A DNA stretch of 64,000 nt from Chrysogorgia sp. JL179-B06 (GCA_035772405.1 JAYKKM010000193.1:4725455-4789454), one strand, 5' to 3'. Counted from the first letter of the stretch, positions 10,680 to 22,993 are shown. Notes: generated from the letters alone by a model not told the origin. Made by a program: numbers and translations.

Positions 10680-12605
10680 TTATCTTCTCCGTTTCTTAGT
10701 CTTACCAACGACTTCCTGAATTGACATAACAAATTTAATGTCAGGTTCTTTATCCTTTTTTGGGCTTATACTCTTTGTTTTAATTTCCTGCTCTCTCCAA
10801 CATCTGATTGTGAGCTCAAACTGAAAGTCCCACCTTGGATGAACTCTTGTCTCCTTTTGATTTTCGTTGGGCACGAAGTTTTCTTCTTTGTTGCCTGTAT
10901 TTCAAAGAAACCTTTTTGGCAGCAGTCTTCACCCTGACTTGATCTTGGAGCCTTGACTGCTTTGCTTGCAGCACCAGTGTTATAGACAGCCACAGTTTCA
11001 CATCTATCTATGCGCACTCTCCTGGTTCCACAAAATTTAGTCTTAGGGCACAGCATCTCATTGGCTGACTTATTTTGATTTTGAGTCATCCCTTTCAGAC
11101 ATCTTGTAAGGAGGTCATCTTTAGAAAGTCTAGTAAACACAGGTTCCAGTTCTGCCATAAAAATTCCAGGTAAACGATTGTCCTCGTTATAAGTAAATGT
11201 TCCCTCCATTTGATCTTTCGAGTACTTGCACCATGTATCTGCAGATTTGGGACAGTATTGGTGTTGCTGTTCTTGTGTCAGTCTCTCATTCTTTATTGTG
11301 TTGCCTTTATACTGGTCTTCATTCCTTCCAAATCACCCTTGTTATCCCTGATTACATTATCTTCTCTGTCAATCTTCCCTTTCCTCCAACTGATTTTCCA
11401 TCTGAGAGTTTTTTGCTCTTCATATTGTTTTTATATTTTCTCAGGGCAATCCCAAGCCTCTTTTGGACATGCCCTACACATTCTTCTTTTGTAATTTGAT
11501 AATCAGGACCAAATTTGGTATTCAAGGCATCATTTACTCGTCCAAAACTACTTCTATCGCCATCACCAGCAAAAGTTGTATATTTTAGTTGCCTTGAGGT
11601 GATGCTTCTTGAAAAGATCTCGACTGCTGAAACAGCTTCCATTTCTTCTGATGAGCCTGTATGGTTTATTTTACATGATGGTTCATGAGCCTTCTTCCAT
11701 TCCATGTATTCCCTGCTTTCTTTATCCATGGAATTACGAGCCTTGCATCCATGGCAGAAAAGTGACTTGACTGCGTAATCGAGGATTTCACCAGTGTCAA
11801 CCGATATGACAAAGATCACTCCTATTTTTGATGAGTGACCCCTTTTTTGCCAGGTACCATCAACTGTCACTGCAACTCGAGCAACGTCATTGTTCTAAAT
11901 ATCAGCTGTTCGTTCCAACGCAACCTTTTCTCTCAATCTCTGGGCTGCCTCTTGCATTAGATGTTCCGCATTGGTTGTGGCTGCCTTTTCAATCTGGATG
12001 AGATGTTGGTTGTATGCAAAAAAAGTTGTCACAGGAGGAGGAAAATTCATTCCAGCGCAAAACTGGGATAGCCCGGCATGACCAAACTTATGTGAAGCCA
12101 ACACTGCTCTACAATTGACTTTATGCTATCCACCACCCTTGCCATCGAGACGGTTGCTTGTTGACAAAGGTGTCTCTACCTCATAGGGTGAGCATTTCAG
12201 AAATAGAGACTCAGACAAACCTTCTCTTTTGTCATTTCTTTGAAACAACTGAAGCTTCGAATTACATATAGCTGCACTTGATATGCACTCACTCAAAAGA
12301 GCAGCATCTTGTATCTTGAATCCTGAAGCCATGTCAATGTCAGATGTCGACCCAAGTCCAACTTCTTTAGATTGTTCACGAGTCAAAATGCCTCTGTCAC
12401 TCTCAAATTTTTCAAAGGAAGTGTTCAGAAACTTTTTAGTGGAGATACTTTGCTTCTCAGATGAACAATTAGCAACAGGAACGTTGTTTACAGCGGAAGA
12501 ACTACCAGCAGTATTATCCATGGCGACAGCGCCATCATCTGTAGTGTCGGCCTTCTCTTGCGGTCTTTTAACCGATCTACTCTTTCTTACATCAAGATTT
12601 ATCAT
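10680..12605 (-). pseudogene. Mutator-like transposase, degraded
   Basis: Minus-strand reading 12605 to 10680. The N-terminal part (MINLDVRKSRSVKRPQEK) is basic. Then come LASHKFGHAGLSQFCAGMNFPPP, the catalytic-region signature VTVDGTWQKRGHSS and, further on, TGEILDYAVKSLFCHGCKA, AGDGDRSSFGRVND and KEECVGHVQKRLG. This order is that of the Mutator-like transposase family common in cnidarian and arthropod genomes. The C-terminal part (PGIFMAELEPVFTRLSKDD, then PKTKFCG) lies in another frame. In-frame stops at about 12125 and 11895 and a frameshift near 11350 break it into at least four pieces. In life it would cut and paste its own DNA element; this copy cannot encode a full enzyme. Terminal repeats were not identified. 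Confidence 0.75.
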
Positions 12606-13186
12606 TTTGAGATAAAAAACAAATACTAAACGCTTTATAACACACTCGATTGAAAACGATTACTACAGATTCACTTATATTGTTCAGTCACCAAGAATTC
12701 ACCAATACCCTTTACCCAAACAAAACATGCCACGGTTGGCCAGAAGGGGCATGGATCGAGCTAAACAAGTCAGGATCGAGTAGGGGAGGGGTCCTTGTTC
12801 AAGTATACAGGTTTTTTGTTATTTTTGCTAAATTTTCGAGGTAAAAAGCCCATAGCAACTGAAGTAAAGAACAGCAACACAAACCGTTGCTATGCGACTA
12901 TACTCCAATATAAACCTATATTTCGAGGAAAGTGTGCATATTACGTATAAAATAAGCGGTAGGGATGAAAGAACAATAAATCTACAAGTCAATAAAATGG
13001 GGCATTGTTCTTTTCTTCTGCAATTGCATGAAGAGGCATATGTTAATCGGGTCTGTGTTGATGATCTTGTTGTTGTGGTTCTGTTAAGCAACGGTATAAT
13101 CAACACAAAACATAAACACGTTTCATGACAAGAAAAACAGTAGAACTGTTTATACGTATCTCGGAAACCAAGCTAAACTATATAGA

Positions 13187-13510
13187 GAAAAGTGAAAAGG
13201 TGGTAACTGCCAAGAATTTAGTGACGAGATACTGACGTTTCGAGCGGAGCCCTCCATCAGAGTAAGACGAGATGAAAATCATCAGAGTAAAATCTCATTA
13301 ATTATCAGTTTGTTTATCTCCCGTGCATTTGATTGGCTACTTTCTACTTGTGACACCCTTTTGTCATATATATAAGCCCTATTTATTTTATTTCATCTCG
13401 TCTTACTCTGATGAAGGGCTCCGCTTGAAACGTCAATATCTCGTCACTAAATTATTGGCAGTTACCACCTTTTCACTTTGCTATATATTCAAAACACTGT
13501 CTACGCAGTA
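13187..13510. mobile_element. Inverted pair of PLE 3' ends (family 1)
   Basis: A minus-strand 3' end (13187-13290) faces a + strand 3' end (13299-13510). Both carry the hammerhead region, and the + copy continues with attcaaaacactgtctacgc before (TA)n. On the minus copy the conserved CTGATGA reads CTGATGG (plus-strand ccatcag at 13254-13260), so its core is mutated. Confidence 0.75.
13402..13451 (+). ncRNA. Type I hammerhead ribozyme, PLE family 1
   Basis: CTGATGA 13408-13414, stem II GGGC/GCUU-type with loop, GAA 13427-13429, stem III ACG/CGU (13430-13432 with 13442-13444), cleavage predicted after C13445. Stem I (ttact with actaa) has one mismatch. Short stem III is typical of PLE hammerheads. 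Family knowledge: these ribozymes sit in the PLE terminal repeats. Confidence 0.6.
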
Positions 13511-13520
13511 CTTTACTTTC

Positions 13521-13522
13521 TA

Positions 13523-13586
<64 letters not shown>
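13521..13586. repeat. (TA)n microsatellite
   Basis: TA run immediately after a PLE 3' end. Confidence 0.95.
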
Positions 13587-13589
<3 letters not shown>

Positions 13590-13689
13590 TTCTCATGCCC
13601 ATATATCTAGATCGTACACTGATGAGCTAGCACATATCTAGATCGTACACACAAGCTACACTGATGAGCTAGCTGTGGAAACACGTGTC

Positions 13690-14165
13690 TGTAGATATTG
13701 TACTAATACCAAAGCAAAATTGCTACTCGGAGTTTCACGCTGGATGCGATCTTCAGGCAACTGGAGGAACACCGATTCAATGTCTATTTTTATAGTTATC
13801 GATTGACGTCACGAAGTGCGGGAGATGGATGACTCATCGCTCTTTTCTTCACGCGGCTTGTCTTTGTGTCGACATTTCGAAATAATTTCGGATCTTTTGT
13901 TGTGTAAATTTTTTTGACCAGCTTTCATGATACAAAGCTTCTCTTTCTGCAAACAAAGATTACATCTTTTTGCTCCACAAGTCAAAGCAGCGGCTCTTTT
14001 CAGGATAGCCCATTTCATATTGAAAGTCCGGTTTTTCGTTTTTCAATTCCCCTACGTATTTAGATAATTCGGCCAGTTTCGTTGGAGTTTCTGTCTGTGA
14101 AGGATTTCGTGTGGTTTATGTATCGTTCTTTAAAACTGTTTGCTGTCATTTCGATATATTATTTT
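13690..14165 (-). mobile_element. PLE 3' fragment, family 2 (GIY-YIG end plus hammerhead)
   Basis: Minus-strand arm of a head-to-head pair. The coding relic at 14018-13809 begins MKWAILKRAAALTCGAKRC and then has NLCLQKEKLCIMKAG, the C-terminal part of a PLE GIY-YIG endonuclease. It is followed by KPREEKSDESS and then a hammerhead at 13761-13719. The other arm is at 14200-14635 on the + strand. The two arms mirror each other over about 390 bp with divergence. Confidence 0.7.
13719..13761 (-). ncRNA. Minimal type I hammerhead ribozyme, apparently intact
   Basis: Minus strand: stem I GUUGC (13761-13757), CUGAAGA (13756-13750), stem II CGC/GCG with loop, GAA (13736-13734), stem III ACU/AGU with 3-nt loop CCG, then A and stem I return GCAAU (13723-13719). 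All conserved core positions are present and stem I pairs fully, with one G-U. Cleavage is predicted 3' of the A complementary to T13724. It lies downstream of a PLE GIY-YIG relic, tying the ribozyme to that element family. Confidence 0.8.
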
Positions 14166-14199
14166 GCCTCTCTGAAAGCTACCGAGAAAAGAGGACTGT

Positions 14200-14635
14200 A
14201 ACTGTAGGAAAAAGGCAACTGTTTAGCAAACAAAACAAAACAATATATCGGAATGACAGCAAACAGTTTAAAAGAACGATACAGAAATCATACGATACAG
14301 AAAATACTCCAACGAAATCGTATTTTAAAACGAAAAACCGGACTTTCAATATGAAATGGGCTATCCTGGATAGAGCTGCTGCTTACACGGGTGCAGCAAA
14401 AAGATGTATAATCTTTGTTTGATGGAAGAGAAGATTTGAATCATAAAAGCTGATCTCAACAAAATATCAACAAAAGAGCAACAAAAGATCCGACATTTTA
14501 CCCATTATAGAATTTAATTCATGGAGAAGAAATTTTACATTTCAAAGATAAGCCGCGTGAAGAAATCATCCGAGTCATATAGACCCCGCAGTTCGTGACG
14601 TCAAAAAGAGACATTGAATCGGTGGTCGTACGTTT
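14200..14635 (+). mobile_element. PLE 3' fragment, family 2, inverted partner
   Basis: The + strand carries a PLE GIY-YIG relic (EMTANSLKERYRNHT region near 14240-14290, then WAILDRAAAYTGAAKRC) and continues to 14630 in mirror of the left arm. Several frameshifts. It ends before the hammerhead position, at LINE sequence. Confidence 0.6.
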
Positions 14636-14639
14636 AAGT

Positions 14640-14890
14640 TCGTTGTGTGCGTAGTGGAATATTTTTTGTTACCGTACTGATTTCGGTCGATGTAGAGCAA
14701 TACAATCGAAGATCCAGTTAAAGACAAAGCTTTCCACGATTTTGCTGAGAACGGGTGTTAGTGAAATTGGTCTAAGATCTCTATCTGCAACTTGAGGTTT
14801 TTCAATTTGGGGCAAAGATAAAACATTAGCACATTTCCAAAGTGATGGCACAGAGGCTTGTGCGATTGATCCATTGAAAATAGCAGAAAT
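14640..14890 (-). pseudogene. Non-LTR retrotransposon A, RT fragment (split)
   Basis: Minus strand: VPSLWKCANVLSLPQIEKPQ, then RDLRPISLTPVLSKIVESFV, which is the first conserved RT block of CR1/L2/Rex-type LINEs. The upstream linker part of a similar element lies at 18330-18890 on the same strand. Element A was therefore probably interrupted by LINE B between them. Truncated and non-functional. Confidence 0.7.
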
Positions 14891-17840
14891 AGGTATACAA
14901 ATGGAATGGAATGGAAAAACTTTATTTTAGTAGGGTAGTCCAATCAGTATTAAAATAAATACTGTTATCAATAGGAGCCCTACAGTAAAAAACATTACAT
15001 CATTAAAAAGATCAAGATAATATATAAAATTATTAATACAAAAAAGAGAAATAAAATAAAACTAGCTATTATACGATTCGCATACACAAGTAAAACTATT
15101 AAAAACAATGCAACCATTGTAATGAAATGATATCTTAGCCGTCTCTAGTTTAACGTTCGGGACATGTAATAAATTACTCTGCCTTGTACATCTTGAACAC
15201 CTATCTCTATTAAATGTAAAGTAATCAATTAAAAATTGTGGGCGGCTATTTACTTTGAAAACAACTCTAGCCGCTCTTCTTTGAAAACGTTCCAGCATAA
15301 CGGCATCGCCTTTGTTACAGTACGCCCAGGCAGAGTCACAGTAGTCGAAAATCGGAAGAATAAAAGATTTATAGATGACATTTGCTGCATACAGTGTGAT
15401 ATCTTGACGTATTCTTCCCATCATCCCAATTCTCTTACATGCTTTAGTAAAAATGTTGTTAAGATTATAGCAATTCCAAGACAGGGCATCGTCCAACACC
15501 ACACCCAAATACTTGAAGTTTAAAACTCGTTTTACTGGATGATCTCCTATGTTAACGGCCACAATCTCCAACGCGAGAAAGTCTGGCTGCAGTACCAAAA
15601 AGGACAAATTCAGGCTTTTTCTTGTTAAGGAAAAGATTGTTGTCCAACAGCCACGTTTGAAGAAGGTGAAGATCACGATTTAGAACATCTTCAATTTCAC
15701 TCACACGATTGGAAGCAAAACATAGCACAGTGTTGTCAGCATAAATCAAGACACTGCAACGCGAAACAACACTTGGTCAGTCATTAACAAAGATCACAAA
15801 GAGTAGAGGTCCCAGAATTGAACCTTGTGGGACCCCGGATGATATTACGCTATAGTCAGATGATACGTTACGATACTGGACTAGTTGACGTCGATCTGCA
15901 AGATAATTAGTAAACCAAAGAAGCTATGCAGTGTCAGTAATATACCATATACACAAAGTTTGGAAAGCAATTTGTTGTGATCAACCGTGTCGAACGCTTT
16001 GCTAAGGTCTATAAATACTGCACCAGTCAAACGGGCATGGTCCATATTCCGTCTAATGGTATCGGTTAGTCCAATCACTGCAGTCTCTCAGTAGAATGTC
16101 CTTTTCGAAAGCCAAATTGGTACGGGCTTAAAAGTTGATTGTTAGTCAGAAAAGAGTAAATCTGCACGTGCACTCATGCTTTCTCCATAATATTCGAAGC
16201 CAAAGGCAAAATTGAAATCGGACGATAGTTGTCCATGTTATTGTCCATGTTGCTCACCAGATTTCATAAGAGGAATGACACGTGCAGACTTCCATTCACT
16301 TGGCACATGACCCTCTGCCAATGATAGATTAAAAATTCTAGTCAATGGTCTCGCAATTATGTCGGCAGCATCCTTCATAAGCCGTCCTGGAATATTGTCA
16401 AGACCCGCTGATTTTCCCATTTTAAGTTTGCGAATCTGTGTTAATGTAAACTGTTCCGTGATTTCGACGAATTTGAAAGCTGTTTTAGAAGGGGAAATTA
16501 TTTCAAAGAGTACGGGAAATATTTGTTGATAATAATGGAGCAACAAAAGAAACGGATCCTAATGATTGAGTAAGTCGACGTACTGTACTGCTACGGAAAA
16601 GTAATAATTAAAGCTATTCGCAAATCGCAATTAAAGCAGGGTTAGAATCAACTTTTCCATCAATCTTCACACAGGAGGGTAGAGTTTTGTCCTTGCACGG
16701 CAAAATCTTTTTAACTGTCTTCCAAAAAGCTTTTGGGTCACCACTGTTCTCATATATTAACTTTTGGTTATGAAAACGCTTGCCCTTCCTGACAAGATTG
16801 GTGACTCGATTTCTCATGGGCTTATATAAAATCCAATCTTCCTCGATGTTTGAACTTCTGGCTTTCTTTAGCTGAAAATTACGCTCTCGAATGGCTTTTC
16901 ACCATTTAACCATGGGTAACTTGTACCGCGTTTTTTCTTTTGCATTAGTGGAACATGGCGATCAACAATGGACACAAACAATTCTTTAAAATGACACCAA
17001 TGGTTATCCACAGAGTAAATATTCTCAGGTTCATTGGAGGGTTGCGCATTGTTCCAGTCCACGGCCTTTAACTCTTCACAAAACCATTCAGGGTCATCAA
17101 TTAGTATAATATATTTCTACATAGCTTCACAACAGGAGGCGCCTTTCTGCAGTTCGATTTACGCACACTGTAAACTGCATCGTGATCACTTAAACATGAA
17201 GGCAAGGCACCAGACGTATAATAATGTTATAAGGACGATTAGTAGCGATCAGATCCAAACATGTAGAGGATTCGCCTGACACTCGAGTAGGTTGATCGAT
17301 AAACTGTGTAAAATTAAAAGTTTTGAACAGCGTTTTAAGATGTTTATATATCTGGTGATAAGTCCTCTTTGCTAGGAAGTCACAGTTGAAATCCCCCATA
17401 AGAATAACTTCAGTTGAGTTTGATGATGCCGACTCAAGAATACTTTCTACTTTGGCAATAAACTCTTTGGTAATAAATATCATAATATTCAGAAGAGTTA
17501 GTAGGACGATAAAAAAAACCACGGGATTTTGGCAGAAATATTTCAACCGATATCGCATTAACATCTCCAAATACATTGAGGTCATCTCTAGCATAAACAG
17601 CAACTCCACCACCATTTCGATTTCGATCTTGCCTGAAAACCCGATAACCTGGAATATCAATTTCCGAATCTAAAATTTATGAATCAAGCCAAGTTTCAGA
17701 TAGAGTAAAAAGGTGAATATTATTCATCAGTTCCGCAAATATGATACGAATTAGTTCACCAACTTTGGGCAATAAGCTCCTAATGTTTTGATGAATAAAT
17801 TTCATATACTTTGACAGTTTAAAATGCTACGCAAGTCAGT
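14890..17840 (-). pseudogene. Non-LTR retrotransposon B (CR1/L2-like), endonuclease plus RT, broken
   Basis: Minus strand from about 17840. Apurinic-type endonuclease: HQNIRSLLPKVGELIR, ETWLDS, LDSEIDIPGYRVFR, then GDFNCDFL and FIDQPTRVSGESSTCLDLI near 17400-17200. Linker KKILPCKDKTLP at about 16680. RT blocks: GRLMKDAADIIARPL and VPSEWKSARVIPL (16240-16420), IDLSKAFDTVDHNKLLSK (about 16000), YADNTVLCF (15745-15720), then KYLGVVLDDALSW, FILPIFDYCDSAW and LERFQRRAARVVF (15500-15250). The 3' UTR ends near 14900 in ATTCC-like short repeats. Several frameshifts and stops split the ORF, including one inside the endonuclease near 17500. The YADN in place of YADD also argues for decay. Endonuclease plus RT would copy by target-primed reverse transcription; this copy is dead. 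Confidence 0.85.
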
Positions 17841-17977
17841 TTGAACTTCATGGTTGTTAGAAAGAGATGATAAATTGACTCCGTCGGTTGAAGAACACCG
17901 GTTACAAGTTGTATTTATGGTCGTGCCTAGATGGTACACTCGCAGTTGAGGTGACCGTGAGGTACTAGGTCTGAGTC

Positions 17978-18216
17978 GTCTTCTGGACGATCTTTTCTAG
18001 TATCCGCAAATGTATCTTTTTTAGTATCCGCAATACGAAATGAAAGATTGTTACGATCGGACATGCCTGTATGATGAAATACATCATGGAACTGCTCGCC
18101 CCAAATCAACTTAGATCCTAACCCTAACCCCCCGTCTAATGGGTTTTCTAACCCCACGCCTAATGGTTTTCTTATACTAACCTTAATACTAATAAAAGGA
18201 TCGTCCAGAAGCTCTA
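17978..18216. repeat. Small inverted-repeat element with telomere-like core
   Basis: gtcttctggacgatctttt at 17979-17997 is mirrored by aaaaggatcgtccagaagct near 18193-18213. Between them is a degenerate run of cctaaccctaacccc type at about 18115-18180. The layout is the same as at 32743-32932. Confidence 0.55.
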
Positions 18217-18329
18217 ATAATTCATATGATTCATGAATTATTAATAATGCTAATTCATGTGATTCATAATAATTCATAACGTTGGATTTCAGCAACCAAT
18301 TTGGTATATCATCGAGATTGGTATATCAT

Positions 18330-18890
18330 CGAGGATTTCTGGACATTGATCTCCAGGAAAGCTGATTTAATTTACGATGGAGTGATGGTGAACTCGTCAG
18401 GGACGATGTAACTTGGAGAGGGGTGAAATCTAAAGGAGTAATGTTTGCCGCATTGCAAAAAGAGTCGACGATGTGATCGACCAAATCTTGATCTCTTAAG
18501 ATAAGACCATCACGAGGAAGCTAGGCTAGATAATGGTTGTAACTATTAAATACGAGCAAGTAACTTGATATTGTTCCACCACTTTTCGGTGCAGCAGGTA
18601 TCATGGGTGCGGTTAATCATGGAGTTGTAGAAAAAACGGCGATCAGGACGAGAACACATCTTTTTTACTTTGTTACGATAGAAATTATAATTAATTGTTT
18701 GGCCCTTGATCCAGGCACGTTGATGTTTGGCAATAGCTTCTTTAATATTAGTATTCATCCAAGGTTTGTCTGTTGGATACGTTTTTACACTACGTAACGG
18801 GAGATAAGAGTCCATTTCATCGGTCATCACAGCCGAGAACATATTGAGTATATATTTTGAACAGAAGAGAAGTGGTAGAAAGAAGTCCAA
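18330..18890 (-). pseudogene. Non-LTR retrotransposon A, linker region
   Basis: Minus strand: YPTDKPWMNTNIKEAIAKHQ, AWIKGQTINYNFYRNKVKKM and TEKWWNNIKLLA (18790-18550). This is the region between endonuclease and RT in cnidarian LINEs. A decayed continuation (RDQDLVDHIVDSFCNAANIT) runs to about 18340. It probably belongs to the same element as 14640-14890. No intact frame. Confidence 0.7.
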
Positions 18891-19714
18891 TTTATGTTGG
18901 ATAGCAACAAGGACAAGGCATGTTTATTTGATGATCTGCATGTCCTTTTTAGCACTCTCATACTTTAGTACTCCCATCGGTATAGATTCTGACGGTTCTT
19001 TAGCTTGCATTGTTAGACTCGGAAAGGAGTACGCTTGAGTTTGAATATTTAATCACAGTTAGATTTAATGAACTAGTATAGAAAGTGAGGAGTTTTGCAA
19101 TTTAAAACCCGTTTACAGCAGTTGGAATGAGGAAATCCAGCTCTTTTCCCTCTTCTTGGTCGAAAGTAGGTTGAAGTGTTTGAGTGATGTCCAGGCTTGA
19201 CGAGTCAGAGAAACGGTTGAAAGGTTACCTGCATGGCGTCCTGGTGCGATGCGTTGCAATACGGGTTTCCACCAAAATCGCAGTGGTAGAAGCATTTCTC
19301 TTGGATTGGTGAACATTACACCAAACGTAGACAGCACAAGTTGTTAAAAGTGGAATACGAGGCGAAGCTAACCAGATTACCATGCAAAAGTTGTATTAAA
19401 ACAACAAATTATTAAGAAATGCCACGAGCTCAATAAAATGAAGCTTGAATATAAACAAAAATTAGACTTACTGTACAGTAGATACAGCGGCGGTATTTTT
19501 TCGCCACGTTCGCTTCGGCTGAAAGTCCATTTCATACATTGGACATATTCGTCATAGACGCTTGATATCTTAGTAGTGTATATACCTTTTTATTAAACTC
19601 ATAGTGTACCTATTTATTATGGAGCCTCCTTAAGCTCAATGATCAACAATAATTGACTTATTTCTGTCATCAGTGAGTTGTTTTTGAACATATATGGTTT
19701 TACTATATTTGTAG
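18891..19714. other. No feature recognised
   Basis: Intron sequence before receptor exon 3. A 74-codon minus-strand frame at 19113-19337 shows no recognisable motif. Confidence 0.4.
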
Positions 19715-20002
19715 ATATGCTTTCCGATGAGGAAGAGTCGTCGTCGAACATAGTAAAAACTTGGATTGGACAACAAGTAGAATTGATTTGTTCCATATTC
19801 CTGAAAGTTGGAGCTGATGCACCTACATTCACTTGGATTGATGAAGAAAAAAACATAACGATCACTGAGCACATTTCTTATGCGAGGACTGAAAGCGTTC
19901 TCACCATGAATCCACAAGATGGCGATGACTTTGGTAGCTACGTTTGCCGCGCTACCACCATTCATACAAAAATTAAATACAACATTACCTTGATACAAAT
20001 CG
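19715..20002 (+). CDS. Receptor exon 3: classical Ig domain
   Basis: Acceptor tatatttgtag, donor G|GTAAGA at 20003; phase 1-1, 96 codons. A C2/I-set pattern is clear: GQQVELICSI (strand B cysteine), APTFTWIDEE (strand C tryptophan), SVLTMNP and DDFGSYVCRATT (DxGxYxC strand F cysteine), then a final strand before QIG. The acidic start (LSDEEESSSN) may be an interdomain linker. Sequons are NIT twice. This is the second extracellular domain. The Ig motif itself is unambiguous. Confidence 0.88.
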
Positions 20003-20394
20003 GTAAGATTACATGCACTAATGATTCACTATTTATTGATGCAGTAATTATATACATTAATAATATGCATTAAACTCGTACAGTTATTAGGCCAAAAGGA
20101 AATAATCCAAAACAAAAAAGAAAAGCCACTCGATTCTTATATTATCACCTGCATTATAGTGTCACCGGTCCTCAGACGTTTATGCTGTTCGATTCCTGTC
20201 AGGAACAGTCTTTTCTTGCAACTTAATAGAGTTTAATCAGCTAATCAAAATTATTCGTCTGTACACCATTGTGAACTTCATGGATCATATGTCGACAAGG
20301 ATTTTGGCCAGTAAAGCTAGCCTGTCTAGAATTATATACATTAATATCTTAAGGTGGCCCCCTAATGCAATTTTTAATTTTAAAGGGGATTATT

Positions 20395-20460
20395 CATTAT
20401 TCTCTGAAGATGTTGTGATAATAACAACGAAACGTTAGAACTTTATTAAATATTATGATT
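20395..20460 (+). other. Hammerhead-like relic
   Basis: CTGAAGA (20403-20409), a stem II candidate TGTTGT/AACAAC and GAAACGTT are present, but no returning CGU-H strand. It lies in the intron between receptor exons 3 and 4. Probably an old PLE-type 3' end. Confidence 0.35.
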
Positions 20461-21416
20461 TTACTCTCGTGTCCGACTCAATGGCTTTTATGAAAATAAT
20501 ATGCTGGGCTTTGATGTTTATAATTAGATTACGCTTCCCGCCTGGTCTTTCAATAGCTGGCATCAAATAATGTTAATAAGGTGTATGGGCAGTTGCTATG
20601 GCAACAGTTACGTTTAAAAATGGCGACAAATTAACATTTAATCAAATTTAGTTCATGACCAGGTCAGTTTTCTATTGCATGGTGTATACCATGGGCATTA
20701 TGATAAATATCATCCCTGGGATAATATATAGTTAATGTATAAATTACTTTAAAGAGAAAATGTCAAGTATTGTTTCTATTTTTCTATTTTCTATTTTATT
20801 TTTGTTTTTATAACAAACATTTACACAATAACATATACAAGATGAAGGCAGATGATTAACCGCTTATGTGAACTAAAAGAAAGATTATTTTCTAAATGCG
20901 CACGTATCTTAATTGGGGTAAAAAGTTGAGTGCGTCGAAGTAAACACGTTTAAATTTATGCTAATTTATAATAACTAACTTATCTACCTCGGTTTCGGTG
21001 AAAAATCCTTACTTAATTCGAAAACTAGTTCAGTAAACTCAGTTTTTTGTCAAAACATTCTTATTATATAAAAAGAAGTGTTTTATAAGAATTTCCGCAC
21101 TAACAAATTCAATAAACAAAAAAGAGAGAATTATTAGTGGATTATTGTGATTCAATGATGTAATGTTTGTTGGGAAATGGGATTATGGAAGTATTTTTTA
21201 CATAATAAACAATACATGCATGCTTGGAAATATAGAATTTATTTCTCGTGTTGAATTGGATATCTCACTCGAAATAAATTTCATAATTCCACACGTCAAG
21301 TATTACAGGACCCCACTGAAAAAACTCTTCGGTGACTTGGGTATTCTGAATAAATATTATTATTATTATTTATTATATATAAAAAGCAGTGTTTTATTTA
21401 AGAAATAAAAAACGTG

Positions 21417-21534
21417 TCGCGTGTGATTATCAAGTTATAATGGCACGAGAGATGCGTGTAAAACACGAGGCGATAGCCGAGTGTTTTACTAGCTTCTCGA
21501 GTGCCATTATGCTCGATAATCACACAAGACAAAG
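21417..21534. repeat. Foldback element in intron
   Basis: gtgtgattatcaagttataatggcacgag is mirrored by ctcgagtgccattatgctcgataatcacac, with the mismatched arms surrounding a second small palindrome (taaaacacgag / gagtgttttac). MITE-like, no ORF. Confidence 0.65.
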
Positions 21535-22007
21535 TTTTTTATAAAATAACACACCATTAAATTAACAATAAAGCCATGAAAAATGTAGATTTACCTGTTA
21601 TAAGAGACGTAATTGCTAGCACATACTGTAGCAACGCACGTTGCTAGGAAGCCTTTGATGAAAACACGTTGGCGATTTTAGCGATGAAAATGCACTCAAC
21701 GTTGCAGTTGAAACATTCTGTTGTGTTAGTACCTTGATTAGCTTTACATCCAGGTGTTCTTTGACTTTATTTTGTGATTTAAACTACTTAAAATCCGTCA
21801 AAAACGACAAAATCTACGCGAGGAATCACGTCAGCTTATGCTTTATTGAGTTATAATGCACGGTTTTTGAGCTCAGTAACCAATCAGATAGCGTGTACTC
21901 GCTCATTTACTTCCGGTTATTTTATAAAAGGATTTCCACCACTAATAAATTTAATAATCAAACACATGTACATTATCAACACTCGAATAAATTTCATATT
22001 TCCGCAG

Positions 22008-22352
22008 ATCCATGCTCAGTTCTTATGATTATTTTCCCGGTTGAATATTTAGAATATCCTGGATACCCACTATGCATCGATTTTTCTCGTTCCAAACGAT
22101 CCTTATCGTGGATGGCGCCAATTTACAGAAAAGATGGATCAAGCTCCTCTTTTGTAGTGCAATATCACGACGAGGCAACTTGTGAGTGGAAGACTGTTAA
22201 TGAGACAGTGGGTACTACTTCTATGACCTTGTCCGCTTTGCCAATCTTTTTCACCGGAAACGTTGTTCAAGCCTGCAAAGTTCGCGTCTGCTCAACAAAC
22301 AAAAGGGACTTGAATAATATATCTTGTTCTGAGTCACGTAAATTCACGTCAA
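22008..22352 (+). CDS. Receptor exon 4: FN3-like domain 1
   Basis: Acceptor atttccgcag, donor A|GTAAGT at 22353; phase 1-1, 115 codons. FN3-like: SLSWMAPIYRKDG (strand B tryptophan), SFVVQYHDE (strand C), EWKTVNET, then KVRVCSTN and CSES at the end. The VRVC...CS pair is CX11C, the repeat signature of exons 4-7. The sequon NET follows the EWKTV strand at the position where exons 6 and 7 also have one. It is longer than the other three because of an insertion (LPIFFTGNVVQACK) before the CX11C motif, and it has an extra cysteine near the start (DPCS). Confidence 0.8.
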
Positions 22353-22993
22353 GTAAGTTAGAAGTAAATACCTTTGTAGACTTCATTTTAAAAACCTTGA
22401 GATTCTAGAAATAAATTATTTTCGACTTTCTCCCAAAATATTAATTATACCAAAAGGCTACTACAGGTTCTACCGATTCTATAAACGACTTGGTTAAAAC
22501 TTTAGAATTTCCATGGCATTAAAGGGTAATTCGCTTGTATTATTAATACATTTTCATTTATAAAAAGGACATTTTCTTGCATATAGAAAAAGCAATGATT
22601 GGAGACTCGTATAGCTGCTATTAGCAGATATACAGCAGAGGAAGTGAAGTGTGATGTACGCCAGGCCTTTCAATACTATTCTTTTAGTTAAACCCCACTT
22701 TCATTTGACGCCATAGAAGTCAATATACCGATAGTTCCATCTTTCCTGTGAGTCGGAGTTTTTGGTAGTTTGGTCGTTCATGTCTGGATTTATTATTTTT
22801 GAACGACCACACCCAAAGACCACGCCCATTTGTCGGCAAAATTAATTCTTACACACCCCCCTGCTCAATCTCCTTCGCCACGGCCCTGGCTGCTAAATTG
22901 ATGACAGCTTGTCACATTTCATTGACATAGTACGAACTACCAATTGATTTGTAGTTGGTGTTGATACATTACTCGGTGCAAGATTTACCAGTA

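Larger units (their letters stand above)
3481..19714 (+). other. Receptor intron 2, about 16.2 kb, TE-filled
   Basis: Inferred intron between exons 2 and 3. It is occupied by the PLE, LINE, Mutator-like, foldback and (TA)n features listed separately. 3481-4709, 7010-7790 and 18900-19700 show nothing recognisable beyond AT-rich sequence. No further Ig or FN3 exon was seen in it. Confidence 0.5.

Noticed and set aside
11197..11499. + strand ORFs over the Mutator-like gene
   Set aside because: Shadows of the minus-strand transposase.
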